Shown here in pieces: positions 6,923 through 13,417 of a stretch of 15,292 nucleotides of DNA. A program made the position numbers and the translations under genes. The stretch's first letter is position 1; each line of letters begins with the position of its first letter. The notes beneath the pieces were generated by a model that was not told the origin of the DNA, did not search any database, and saw only the letters and a list, made by a program, of their open reading frames with translations. The DNA comes from an uncultured Lachnobacterium sp. (GTDB lineage: Bacteria; Bacillota; Clostridia; Lachnospirales; Lachnospiraceae), in contig CAMFPD010000032.1 in the NCBI GenBank assembly GCA_945971355.1, forward strand, positions 1-15,292. The letters are read 5' to 3'.

Positions 6923-7026
6923 GGGCTGCAATTTTGGGGGCTACCTTTATGGATAATACAATAAAAAGACAAGCATATATTATTTGTTCGAAAAATTTTT
7001 CAAGTTTGTGCCCTGGTTCTTTTGTT
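6923..7026. other. Gap after coaBC without a recognisable gene
   Basis: Short AT-rich stretch downstream of coaBC. It contains TTCGAAAAATTTTTC, a near-palindrome around 6988-7003, followed by CAAGTTTGTG. This resembles, in opposite sense, the right arm of the inverted repeat further on. No ribosome binding site with a credible reading frame is seen on either strand, and no clear stand-alone terminator for coaBC. Confidence 0.5.
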
Positions 7027-7234
7027 GGCTGCCCTACGTAATCGCACGCAAAAAATAGAGACATATAATTCCAGAGAAACAAAATTACAACAGTTCCGCG
7101 GCTCAAAGAATATATTAAATACACATTTCTCAGCCAACTATCCGTAATAAATACGCGGAACAAACTTGTAATTTTTTTCGAAGGAATTCATATGTCTCTA
7201 TTTTTTGTATGTGCAACACCAGAGAGGGGCAGCC
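7027..7234. repeat. Long imperfect inverted repeat (about 208 bp) between coaBC and the uracil permease
   Basis: Outer ends GGCTGCCC (7027-7034) and GGGCAGCC (7227-7234) match. Inside them lie GCAC (7044-7047) with GTGC, a perfect 17-bp pair AAAAAATAGAGACATAT (7050-7066) with ATATGTCTCTATTTTTT (7190-7206), and AATTCC/GGAATT (7067-7072/7183-7188). Next come AAAATTACAA with TTGTAATTTT (7081-7090/7166-7175) and GTTCCGCG with CGCGGAAC (7093-7100/7154-7161). The central 53 nt can fold further (GGCT/AGCC, AGAA/TTCT). No credible gene lies within. It could be a MITE-like non-autonomous element, a structured RNA, or a two-way terminator, since both strands put six U after the main stem. Confidence 0.65.
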
Positions 7235-7239
7235 TTCAT

Positions 7240-7264
7240 AAAACTGGCAGCCCTCAAAGGCTGC
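7240..7264 (-). terminator. Possible terminator of the uracil permease gene
   Basis: On the minus strand GCAGCC (7264-7259) pairs with GGCTGC (7252-7247) around loop TTTGAG, ten bases after the permease stop, and is followed by CAGTTTTATG. The stem is short and the U-tract weak. The larger inverted repeat just beyond may do the real work. Confidence 0.4.
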
Positions 7265-7274
7265 GGCACCCTAA

Positions 7275-8654
7275 TTATTTTGTAGGACCAAGATAAACAC
7301 CTCTTGAGGCATCGCCCTCAGGTCTATCCCCAAAATTGTAGTCATTTCCAGGCAGAATAGCATTAAGGATGATACCGGCTAAAGCTGCAATTGCAAGAGC
7401 TGTAAGTGTGATTGAAGTCTCGCCGATAGTAAATGTAAGACCATTTGAGAAACCTAATCCACATACCAGAATTACAGCGGCAATAATAAGGTTTCTTGAT
7501 TTTGTGAAATCAACATGGTTTTCTACGATATTTCTAACACCGATTGCAGAAATCATACCATAGAGGATGAAGGAAACACCACCGATTATGGAAGCCGGCA
7601 TAGAGCCGATGATTTCAGAAACTTTTGGAATGAAGCCAAGCACGATTGCATAGCAGGCAGCAAGTCTGATTACTCTAGGATCGTGAACACGGCTGAGTTC
7701 AAGGACACCTGTGTTCTCGCCATATGTAGTGTTTGCAGGGCCACCGATGAGTGCAGACAGAGATGTTGCAATACCATCACCGATAAGGGTTCTGTGAAGC
7801 CCTGGATCTTCGATGAAGTTTTCACCTACAGTAGCAGATATGGCAGACATATCACCAACATGCTCCATCATACTTGCAATGGCGATTGGTGCCATAACAA
7901 GGATTGCTGTGAGGTTAAATTTAGGCAGCTGGAAAGGTGGTAATCCAACCCATGACGCAGAAGCGATACCAGCAAAATTAAGAATTGCAGATCCATCTGG
8001 ATTTGTGAAACCACAAAGGTGAAGTACAAGTGCAAAGGCATATGAGATAACAACACCTAAGAGGATAGGGATGATTTTGAACATTCCTTTTCCCCAGATA
8101 TTAAAAACAATAATAACTGCTAAAGCGACAAATGCGATAAGCCAGTTGGTAGAAGCATTTGAAACAGCAGATGGTGCAAGTCCAAGTCCTATACAGATGA
8201 TGATTGGGCCAGTAACAACAGGTGGAAGGAAACGCATAACCTTCTTAACACCTACAAGCTTGATGATAAGTGCTAACACAAGGTATAAAATACCAGCTAC
8301 GAAAATACCACCGCAGGCACAAGCCAACTTGTCCGCCTCAGACATTGTGGCAAATTCACCCTTGTCCAGGCTTGCAATAGTTGAGAAACCGCCAAGGAAT
8401 GCAAAGGACGAACCGAGGAAGGCAGGAACCTTAAATTTGGAACATACATGGAAAAGCAAGGTTCCAAGACCAGCACATACTAGTGTAACCTGTACAGATA
8501 AAACCTGTTCACCTGTTCCGAAGTAACCGTTTACCAGAATAGGAACAAGGATTGTTGCTCCGAACATGGCAAACATATGCTGCAATCCAAGAATCAGCAT
8601 TTTTGGAGTGCCGAGGGCACGTGCGTCACGAATGACGTCTTTTTTTTCATTCAT
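7275..8654 (-). CDS. uraA: Uracil permease (NCS2 / nucleobase-cation symporter-2 family)
   Basis: A 459-residue polytopic inner-membrane protein, about 14 membrane segments by family fold, that imports uracil with protons. It opens with the UraA-like GLQHMFAMFGATILVP (residues 23-38). In TM8, MEHVGDMSA supplies Glu264, equivalent to the substrate-binding Glu241 of E. coli UraA. In TM10 the signature GENTGVLELSRV (312-323) supplies Glu313, equivalent to Glu290. The position matching E. coli His245 is Asp here, by my hand alignment. The ribosome binding site TAAGGAGGAG (8670-8661) lies six bases before the ATG. Only 54 nt separate it from the upstream DUF975 gene, whose terminator lies in that gap, and I see no PyrR-binding leader. 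No other pyrimidine gene is nearby. Confidence 0.93.
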   Translation of the reverse strand: MNEKKDVIRDARALGTPKMLILGLQHMFAMFGATILVPILVNGYFGTGEQVLSVQVTLVCAGLGTLLFHVCSKFKVPAFLGSSFAFLGGFSTIASLDKGEFATMSEADKLACACGGIFVAGILYLVLALIIKLVGVKKVMRFLPPVVTGPIIICIGLGLAPSAVSNASTNWLIAFVALAVIIVFNIWGKGMFKIIPILLGVVISYAFALVLHLCGFTNPDGSAILNFAGIASASWVGLPPFQLPKFNLTAILVMAPIAIASMMEHVGDMSAISATVGENFIEDPGLHRTLIGDGIATSLSALIGGPANTTYGENTGVLELSRVHDPRVIRLAACYAIVLGFIPKVSEIIGSMPASIIGGVSFILYGMISAIGVRNIVENHVDFTKSRNLIIAAVILVCGLGFSNGLTFTIGETSITLTALAIAALAGIILNAILPGNDYNFGDRPEGDASRGVYLGPTK

Positions 8655-8694
8655 AAAAAACTCCTCCTTAGAATAAAATGTAGTTTACTATATT

Positions 8695-8719
8695 AAAAAA
8701 ATGGGCACTTAGCCCATTT
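8695..8719 (-). terminator. Terminator of the DUF975 gene with the stop codon in its loop
   Basis: Read on the minus strand, AAATGGGC (8719-8712) and GCCCATTT (8706-8699) form an 8-bp stem around loop TAAGT, followed by a run of T down to 8695. The TAA in the loop is the stop codon of the DUF975 gene (8711-8709), so half the stem is coding sequence. It separates transcription of that gene from the uracil permease 40 nt further on. Confidence 0.8.
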
Positions 8720-9422
8720 CTTTTTCATGTGTAATGTCTAAATAGAATAACGTATAGGTTTGAATTCTGTATGGCTCAAACCACAGGTAGCCAATACCAA
8801 AAGAGAGAATTACAAGAATCCACATACCAATAAAACTTAAATAAATACGAAATAGTCTGCCGATGTTTCCTTTCATCAGAGAAACAGCAATTTTAAAGCA
8901 ATGAATAACACTCACATTTTCATTATCAAGCATTACGTAAAAAACCAACGCAAAAACGAGGCTGATACCAATTGATAAAACCATGGATAATAAAAGTAAA
9001 ACTATAATTAATGGGACATTTTCAACGGTGGCATCGCAGAAAAAGTAAACATACATTGCAGGTGCCATTCCGATTGTTGAAATGATAAACATAATGAAAT
9101 ATCCAATTATATATCTGTCAGTGTGATTTCGGAAGCAGAAGAAAACATCCGATACCTTAAATTCTTTTTTGCGGGCAATCGATAGATGCATACGAAATAA
9201 ACCAATCTGAAGAACACCAGCTAAAATGGCGATTAGAAATTCTGCTGCATAGTAAAGGATGTAGTTTGAAGTTGGAGTTGCAGCTCCGTTAATTAAACGT
9301 GAAAAAGGGAGTTCGATAATCATGGTTACTACCATAATAATTAAAAAAGCTCCCATTGTGATTCTATATTTGCCCATGAGGTTTTCTCTTGCGGCGGCTT
9401 TTAATTGTTTGCATGTGTTCAT
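8709..9422 (-). CDS. DUF975 family integral membrane protein
   Basis: A 237-residue membrane protein recognised as DUF975 by its N-terminal Lys-rich LKAAARENLMGKYRI and its C-terminal pattern. That pattern is SLMKGNIGRLFRIYLSF, then a last membrane segment with GIGYLWFEPY and an aromatic tail. At least five or six hydrophobic segments are visible (about 24-43, 57-75, 105-125, 134-165 and 193-214). The function of the family is unknown, and it is common in Clostridia. The ribosome binding site AAGGAG lies about 11 bases before the ATG. It has its own good promoter (9446-9474) and its own terminator, so it forms a single-gene unit. The promoter shares its -35 bases with the divergent DUF2752 gene. 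The family call is fairly sure. No role can be assigned. Confidence 0.85.
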   Translation of the reverse strand: MNTCKQLKAAARENLMGKYRITMGAFLIIMVVTMIIELPFSRLINGAATPTSNYILYYAAEFLIAILAGVLQIGLFRMHLSIARKKEFKVSDVFFCFRNHTDRYIIGYFIMFIISTIGMAPAMYVYFFCDATVENVPLIIVLLLLSMVLSIGISLVFALVFYVMLDNENVSVIHCFKIAVSLMKGNIGRLFRIYLSFIGMWILVILSFGIGYLWFEPYRIQTYTLFYLDITHEKEMG

Positions 9423-9445
9423 GGTAAAAATAACTCCTTACAAAA

Positions 9446-9474
9446 ATAATAGCATTTACTCGTATTTTTGACAA
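9446..9474 (-). promoter_or_regulatory. Promoter of the DUF975 gene
   Basis: On the minus strand TTGTCA (9474-9469) and TATTAT (9451-9446) are 17 bp apart, 23 nt upstream of the DUF975 start codon. Its -35 box overlaps the -35 box of the opposing promoter at 9468-9497. Confidence 0.7.
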
Positions 9475-9497
9475 ACTCAAAGACTTAAAGCTATACT
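9468..9497 (+). promoter_or_regulatory. Promoter of the DUF2752-type gene
   Basis: TTGACA (9468-9473), a perfect -35 box, and TATACT (9492-9497) are 18 bp apart, 28 nt upstream of the chosen start at 9526. It shares five -35 bases with the minus-strand DUF975 promoter. Confidence 0.7.
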
Positions 9498-9525
9498 ATA
9501 CTTAATCATAGAAATGGAGACTGAT

Positions 9526-9954
9526 ATGAAACCAGAGCCACAGATGAATAAGTATTTTTATATAGCGGGCTGGATTCTCATTGCCATGATGACAATAGGA
9601 GCAGCAATAATATATATCAAGGGAAAGACCATTTTGAACTATGTTCCGCCATGCATGTTCCACAAGATTACTGGGTTGTATTGCCCAGGCTGTGGTGGAA
9701 CAAGAGCAGTTTTTTCCTTTTTCAGAGGAGAGATAGTCAGGTCCTTTAAATTTCATCCTTTAGTGCCGTACACCTTTATATTGGGTGGATGGTTTATGCT
9801 TTCGCAGACAGTTGAGAGGCTGTCAAAGCACAGAATTAAAATAGGGATGAACTTTAGAGTAATATATATCTGGATAGCTTTAGTAATAATCACAGTTAAT
9901 TGGATTGTCAAAAATATGTTTATTTTAATATGTGGAGTACATCTCCTCAATTAA
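9526..9954 (+). CDS. DUF2752 family small membrane protein
   Basis: A 142-residue protein with three predicted membrane segments (about 9-32, 70-85 and 110-135). The DUF2752 hallmark CPGCGGTRA lies around residues 48-56, just after PCMFHKITGLY, so a Cys pair faces one side of the membrane. The family function is not known. An in-frame ATG at 9514 would add four residues. I chose 9526 because GGAG (9516-9519), which overlaps the earlier ATG, is then six bases upstream. The 3' end overlaps the convergent DUF4190-like gene by 30 bp. It has a strong promoter overlapping that of the DUF975 gene. Confidence 0.82.
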   Translation: MKPEPQMNKYFYIAGWILIAMMTIGAAIIYIKGKTILNYVPPCMFHKITGLYCPGCGGTRAVFSFFRGEIVRSFKFHPLVPYTFILGGWFMLSQTVERLSKHRIKIGMNFRVIYIWIALVIITVNWIVKNMFILICGVHLLN

Positions 9955-10266
9955 TTCGTTGTAGTCAATTCCAGTCATTTGAGTATAGGCATCAACAATA
10001 CCCTGTAAGCTTCCGTACTCTCTGAGCAGAGTCAAAAATGAGAATGTATACAGAAGGGCTGTCAGAACCATGCCTGCAATTCCCAGACACAGTGCGAGTT
10101 TACTTTTTGAGTTTAAGGTTGTTTCGCCTCCCTTTGATAAAAGAGCAAACATAACTGCTAGTGCCCCCAAAGGAATAGATAAATAAATACATGTACAAGT
10201 GGAAATGGAGATGAGAGCAAGCACAAGTGCAGCAGTTTCCATTCCGTGAGATCTTTTGTCTATCAT
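9925..10266 (-). CDS. Small DUF4190-like membrane protein
   Basis: A 113-residue protein with a short polar N-terminus, a long hydrophobic stretch (about 10-42, possibly two short segments around a Cys-Thr-Cys) and a second membrane segment (about 56-80). It ends in a 30-residue soluble tail. The pattern ALVLALISI..PLGALAVMFALLSKG, then KLALCLGIAGMVL, is that of DUF4190-type proteins, seen by eye only. The ribosome binding site AGGAGGT lies four bases before the ATG. Its last 30 bp are antisense to the end of the DUF2752 gene, and no terminator separates the two. Function is unknown. A gene is supported by the strong Shine-Dalgarno, promoter and hydrophobic pattern. Confidence 0.72.
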   Translation of the reverse strand: MIDKRSHGMETAALVLALISISTCTCIYLSIPLGALAVMFALLSKGGETTLNSKSKLALCLGIAGMVLTALLYTFSFLTLLREYGSLQGIVDAYTQMTGIDYNELIEEMYSTY

Positions 10267-10284
10267 AATTACCTCCTAACAAAG

Positions 10285-10314
10285 TTGATTTTATTGTAGC
10301 ACTTCATATATAAT
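10285..10314 (+). promoter_or_regulatory. Candidate promoter of tex
   Basis: TTGATT (10285-10290) and TATAAT (10309-10314) are 18 bp apart, giving a start near 10321 and a 5' leader of about 55 nt before tex. The box set overlaps the opposing promoter of the DUF4190-like gene. Confidence 0.6.
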
Positions 10315-10321
10315 ACTGAAA
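10293..10321 (-). promoter_or_regulatory. Candidate promoter of the DUF4190-like gene
   Basis: On the minus strand TTTCAG (10321-10316) and TACAAT (10298-10293) are 17 bp apart. A TG one base before the -10 box (TGCTACAAT) makes it an extended -10 promoter. It lies within the tex promoter on the other strand. Confidence 0.55.
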
Positions 10322-10376
10322 GAGTAATCTTTTGAAGAAATATTATTTTGAAAATTATTTTTGAAAGGAAACAAAA

Positions 10377-12698
10377 ATGGATATAATTGCAAAAATCGCC
10401 GAAGAGTTAGGCGTTAAGAAAAGTCAGGTAGAGGCAGCAGTTGGACTTATCGATGAGGGAAATACAATTCCATTTATCGCCAGATACCGTAAGGAGAAGA
10501 CAGGGGCATTAAATGATGAGATTCTTCGTAATCTATATGACCGACTTGTATACCTTCGCAATTTGGAGGAGAAAAAGCAGACTGTTCTTTCCAGCATAGA
10601 GGAACAGGGCAAGCTCACAGAGGAACTTAAGGCGCAGATTCTTGCGGCCCAGACACAGGTTGCTGTAGACGATTTGTACAGACCATACAGACCAAAGAGA
10701 AGAACAAGAGCCACAATTGCAAAGGAAAAGGGACTTGAGCCACTTGCAAATCTCATTATGGAGCAGCAGGTTAGCGATGTATTTGCAGAGGCAGAAGCAT
10801 TTGTTAATCCAGAGAAGGAAGTTGCGACAGTGGAGGATGCTATCGCAGGAGCTAAGGATATTATCGCTGAGATGATTTCTGATGAGGCTGATTACAGAAC
10901 AAAAATCCGTGAGATGACAATGGACAAGGGTAGACTTGTATCCTCCGCAAAGAATCCTGAAGAGGAATCTGTCTATGAGATGTACTATGAGTATGATGAG
11001 GCTCTCTCAAAGGTTGCAGGACACAGAACACTTGCACTTAACAGAGGAGAGAAGGAGAAGATTCTCACTGTCAAGGTAGAGGCTCCAACAGAGGATATTC
11101 TCAGATACCTTGAGAAACAGATAGTAACAGAAACAAATGAGCAGACAACTGCAATTTTAAAAGAAACTATTGCAGATGCCTATGACAGACTTATTGCACC
11201 AGCCATAGAGCGTGAAATCAGAAATGACTTGTCAGATAAGGCAGAGGACGGAGCTATTAAGGTGTTCGGAAAGAACCTTGAGCAGCTTCTTATGCAGCCT
11301 CCAATTGCGGGACAGGTTGTATTAGGCTGGGACCCTGCTTTTAGAACAGGCTGCAAGATTTCAGTTGTAGACCCAACTGGAAAAGTATTGGACACAACAG
11401 TTATTTATCCAACTGCACCACAAAATAAGGTGGAAGAGGCAAAGGCTGTTATGAAGCAGCTTATTTCAAAATACAATGTAACTCTTATTTCTCTGGGAAA
11501 TGGAACAGCATCCCGTGAGTCTGAGCAGGTTATCGTTGAACTTTTAAAGGAGATACCAGTTCCTGTACAGTACATTATCGTAAATGAGGCGGGTGCATCT
11601 GTTTATTCAGCAAGTAAGCTTGCAACAGAGGAGTTCCCTAATTTTGATGTAGGACAGAGAAGTGCAACATCCATGGCTAGACGACTTCAGGACCCATTGG
11701 CAGAGCTTGTAAAGATTGATCCAAAGTCAATCGGAGTTGGACAGTATCAGCATGATATGAACCAGAAGAAACTCTCGGATGCATTGGGCGGAGTTGTAGA
11801 GGACTGTGTAAATAAGGTAGGAGTAGATTTGAATACAGCTTCAGTATCACTCCTTGAGTATATTTCAGGAATTTCTAAAACGATTGCAAAAAATATAGTA
11901 GAGTACAGAGAGGCAAACGGACAGTTTAAGTCACGTTCAGAGCTTCTCAAGGTTGCTAAGCTTGGACCAAAGGCATACGAGCAGTGTGCAGGTTTCATGA
12001 GAATTACAGGGGGCGAGAACCCACTGGATGGAACTGGAGTGCACCCAGAGTCTTATGATGCTACAAAGGCTGTGCTTGAAAAACTTGGATACACAATGGA
12101 TGATGTGGCATCAAGAAACGTAGTGGGAATTTCAAAGAAGGTAAGCGATTACGAAGCACTTGCAAATGAAGTAGGTGTAGGTGAGCTTACACTTAGAGAT
12201 ATAGTGAAAGAACTTGAGAAACCAGCTCGTGATCCACGAGAGGACATGCCTAAGCCAATTCTTAGAAGCGATGTACTTGAGATTAAGGACCTTAAACCAG
12301 GAATGGTGCTCAAGGGAACGGTCAGAAATGTAATCGACTTCGGATGCTTCGTGGACATTGGAGTACATCAGGATGGGCTTGTACATATTTCGGAGATTTG
12401 TGACAGATTTATCAAGCATCCTCTTGAGGCTGTAAGTGTTGGAGATATTGTGGATGTTCAGGTTCTCAGTGTAGATGAAAAGAAGCAGAGAATCCAGCTT
12501 ACAATGAAGCTTGGAACAGGTGAGCCTGGAGCTAAGAAGAAAGAAATAAAAGAACCAGAGAAGAAAGTGAATGTGGGTAAAAAAGCGAATGAGTCCCACA
12601 ACAAAAACCGTAATTCAGGTAATAAGAATAAAACAGGAAATAAGGAGCGCAATTTTAAAAAGGGAAACAGTTTCTTTGACGGGATTGTTATTAAGTAG
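10377..12698 (+). CDS. tex: Tex family RNA-binding transcription accessory protein
   Basis: A 773-residue homologue of Tex, a nucleic-acid-binding protein linked to transcription in several bacteria and related to eukaryotic Spt6. The helical N-terminal region (1-310) includes IPFIARYRKEKTGAL and DDLYRPYRPKRRTRA (98-112). An RNase H-like YqgF domain follows (about 315-450; GWDPAFRTGCKI, SLGNGTASRESE, NEAGASVYSAS). Next are tandem helix-hairpin-helix domains (about 455-625; VGQYQHDMNQKKL, DLNTASVSLL, GISKTIAKNIVEYR). An S1 RNA-binding domain (641-712; LKGTVRNVIDFGCFVDIG, DGLVHISEI) ends the core. A Lys/Asn-rich disordered tail (718-773) is longer than in many relatives. AAGGAA lies six bases before the ATG. 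No strong terminator is visible after the stop. Confidence 0.96.
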   Translation: MDIIAKIAEELGVKKSQVEAAVGLIDEGNTIPFIARYRKEKTGALNDEILRNLYDRLVYLRNLEEKKQTVLSSIEEQGKLTEELKAQILAAQTQVAVDDLYRPYRPKRRTRATIAKEKGLEPLANLIMEQQVSDVFAEAEAFVNPEKEVATVEDAIAGAKDIIAEMISDEADYRTKIREMTMDKGRLVSSAKNPEEESVYEMYYEYDEALSKVAGHRTLALNRGEKEKILTVKVEAPTEDILRYLEKQIVTETNEQTTAILKETIADAYDRLIAPAIEREIRNDLSDKAEDGAIKVFGKNLEQLLMQPPIAGQVVLGWDPAFRTGCKISVVDPTGKVLDTTVIYPTAPQNKVEEAKAVMKQLISKYNVTLISLGNGTASRESEQVIVELLKEIPVPVQYIIVNEAGASVYSASKLATEEFPNFDVGQRSATSMARRLQDPLAELVKIDPKSIGVGQYQHDMNQKKLSDALGGVVEDCVNKVGVDLNTASVSLLEYISGISKTIAKNIVEYREANGQFKSRSELLKVAKLGPKAYEQCAGFMRITGGENPLDGTGVHPESYDATKAVLEKLGYTMDDVASRNVVGISKKVSDYEALANEVGVGELTLRDIVKELEKPARDPREDMPKPILRSDVLEIKDLKPGMVLKGTVRNVIDFGCFVDIGVHQDGLVHISEICDRFIKHPLEAVSVGDIVDVQVLSVDEKKQRIQLTMKLGTGEPGAKKKEIKEPEKKVNVGKKANESHNKNRNSGNKNKTGNKERNFKKGNSFFDGIVIK

Positions 12699-12730
12699 GG
12701 CGATAGCTATTATTTTATATAAAATCTATA

Positions 12731-12775
12731 ATATAATCTCTCGGAATCCTGAGTGATTATATCCAGCACAGCTGG
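12731..12775 (+). other. Two adjacent hairpins after tex, no gene in 12699-12880
   Basis: ATATAATC (12731-12738) pairs with GATTATAT (12755-12762) and continues, after a T-T mismatch, with CTCGG/CCTGAG-type pairs around a 4-nt loop. Directly after it CCAGC-ACA-GCTGG (12763-12775) forms a second hairpin. Neither has a U-tract. They may contribute to the tex 3' end. The rest of 12699-12880 shows no supportable gene. A 23-codon frame from ATG 12824 has a poorly spaced ribosome binding site. Confidence 0.4.
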
Positions 12776-12880
12776 TAAAGAACATTGAAAAGTGAACATT
12801 ATCCGAAAGGAATAAAAATAAGCATGAGAAACAGACATAACTGTCGCTATGCCTTAAAAAGGTGTATAATAATCATAGGA

Positions 12881-13306
12881 TTATGCCACTTCTAAAATCA
12901 ATTTTTGTAGGGTGGATTCAAAGGGCAAATCCTATGCATCAAGATGTTGCAACATCATGATGTTATAGAGGCGGCAGTACCACATCATAGTAGAGCGGTG
13001 TCTGCCGTTTTCTAATAGAAAATCATATTTCTCACGTTTATTAGAACGTTCTGCAGAAGTTCTTGCATTAAATTCCGTTTTCCATTCGTCACTGTCACGC
13101 GGCGGTATGTTAATTAATCGTGGATTGTCTTTTGTGGCAAGGTGAACTGTGGTTAGGATAATATTTACGTAAATTATTAACAACAAAGTTTTGGTAGTCG
13201 GAATGACTGCCACAGTTAACAGGTAACAAATAAAATCGCCTCCAATCGAAAAATATGTCTTATAAATAAGGGCGCGAAGCGCCGCATTTTTCGATGGATT
13301 TGTCAA
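12881..13306 (-). pseudogene. Transposase C-terminal remnant with in-frame stop
   Basis: The minus-strand frame contains a segment typical of the C-terminal end of DDE transposases common in Lachnospiraceae. It runs from HLATKDNPRLINIPPRDSDEW through TSAERSNKREK to GRHRSTMMWYCRLY and QHLDA (roughly 13150 down to 12932). At 12931-12929 a TAG stands where the family has Trp (TGG). Reading through it, DLPFESTLQKLILEVA continues to a natural TAA at 12881-12883. The part above about 13157 is open to 13306 but does not look like transposase and has only a TTG start. The catalytic N-terminal region is missing. It is therefore a non-functional insertion sequence relic. I am sure of a transposase origin but not of the IS family. 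Confidence 0.75.
13271..13291 (+). terminator. GC-rich hairpin with U-tract
   Basis: GGCGC-GAA-GCGCC (13271-13283) is a perfect 5-bp GC stem with a three-base loop, followed by GCATTTTT. It has the form of a small intrinsic terminator on the plus strand. The nearest plus-strand gene upstream is tex, almost 600 bp away, so it may instead be a piece of the decayed insertion sequence. Confidence 0.4.
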
Positions 13307-13312
13307 GTGTTT

Positions 13313-13340
13313 TTGACAAAAAAGTGGGGGATTTTAATAA
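13313..13340 (+). promoter_or_regulatory. Candidate promoter of the secreted protein gene
   Basis: TTGACA (13313-13318) and TAATAA (13335-13340) are 16 bp apart, upstream of the gene at 13418. The -35 box is the right half of an inverted repeat, TTTGTCAA-6 nt-TTGACAAA (13299-13320), which could be an operator. Confidence 0.5.
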
Positions 13341-13382
13341 AAAAGGAATCTGAAAGCCTTATATTTACTGGCTTAAAGATTC
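13338..13382. other. Hairpin in the 5' leader of the secreted protein gene
   Basis: GAATCT (13346-13351) pairs with AGATTC (13377-13382), and AGCC (13355-13358) with GGCT (13370-13373), separated by a 3x3 internal loop. In the sense direction it begins near the predicted transcription start and could stabilise the mRNA 5' end. On the minus strand it is followed by CTTTTTTATT and has the form of a terminator, but no minus-strand gene precedes it. Confidence 0.5.
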
Positions 13383-13417
13383 TGAGAGATTATTAATGTG
13401 CAAGGAGGATAAGATTT

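Noticed and set aside
6888..7163. 91-codon minus-strand frame in the coaBC-permease gap
   Set aside because: It spans one arm of the inverted repeat and the end of coaBC, lacks a ribosome binding site, and shows no protein family pattern.
8071..8526. Plus-strand 151-codon frame opposite the uracil permease
   Set aside because: Antisense to a certain permease. Composition reflects the reversed membrane-protein codons. No ribosome binding site.
12132..12599. Minus-strand 155-codon frame opposite the 3' part of tex
   Set aside because: Shadow frame of tex, with low-complexity Phe/Leu-rich translation and no supporting signals.
12781..12803. Direct repeat GAACATT (two copies 14 bp apart) after tex
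   Set aside because: Seven-base repeats are expected by chance in AT-rich sequence, and nothing nearby gives them a role.
12824..12895. 23-codon plus-strand peptide from ATG 12824
   Set aside because: The nearest AAGGA is 12 bases away and the peptide has no recognisable pattern. It overlaps the end of the transposase relic.
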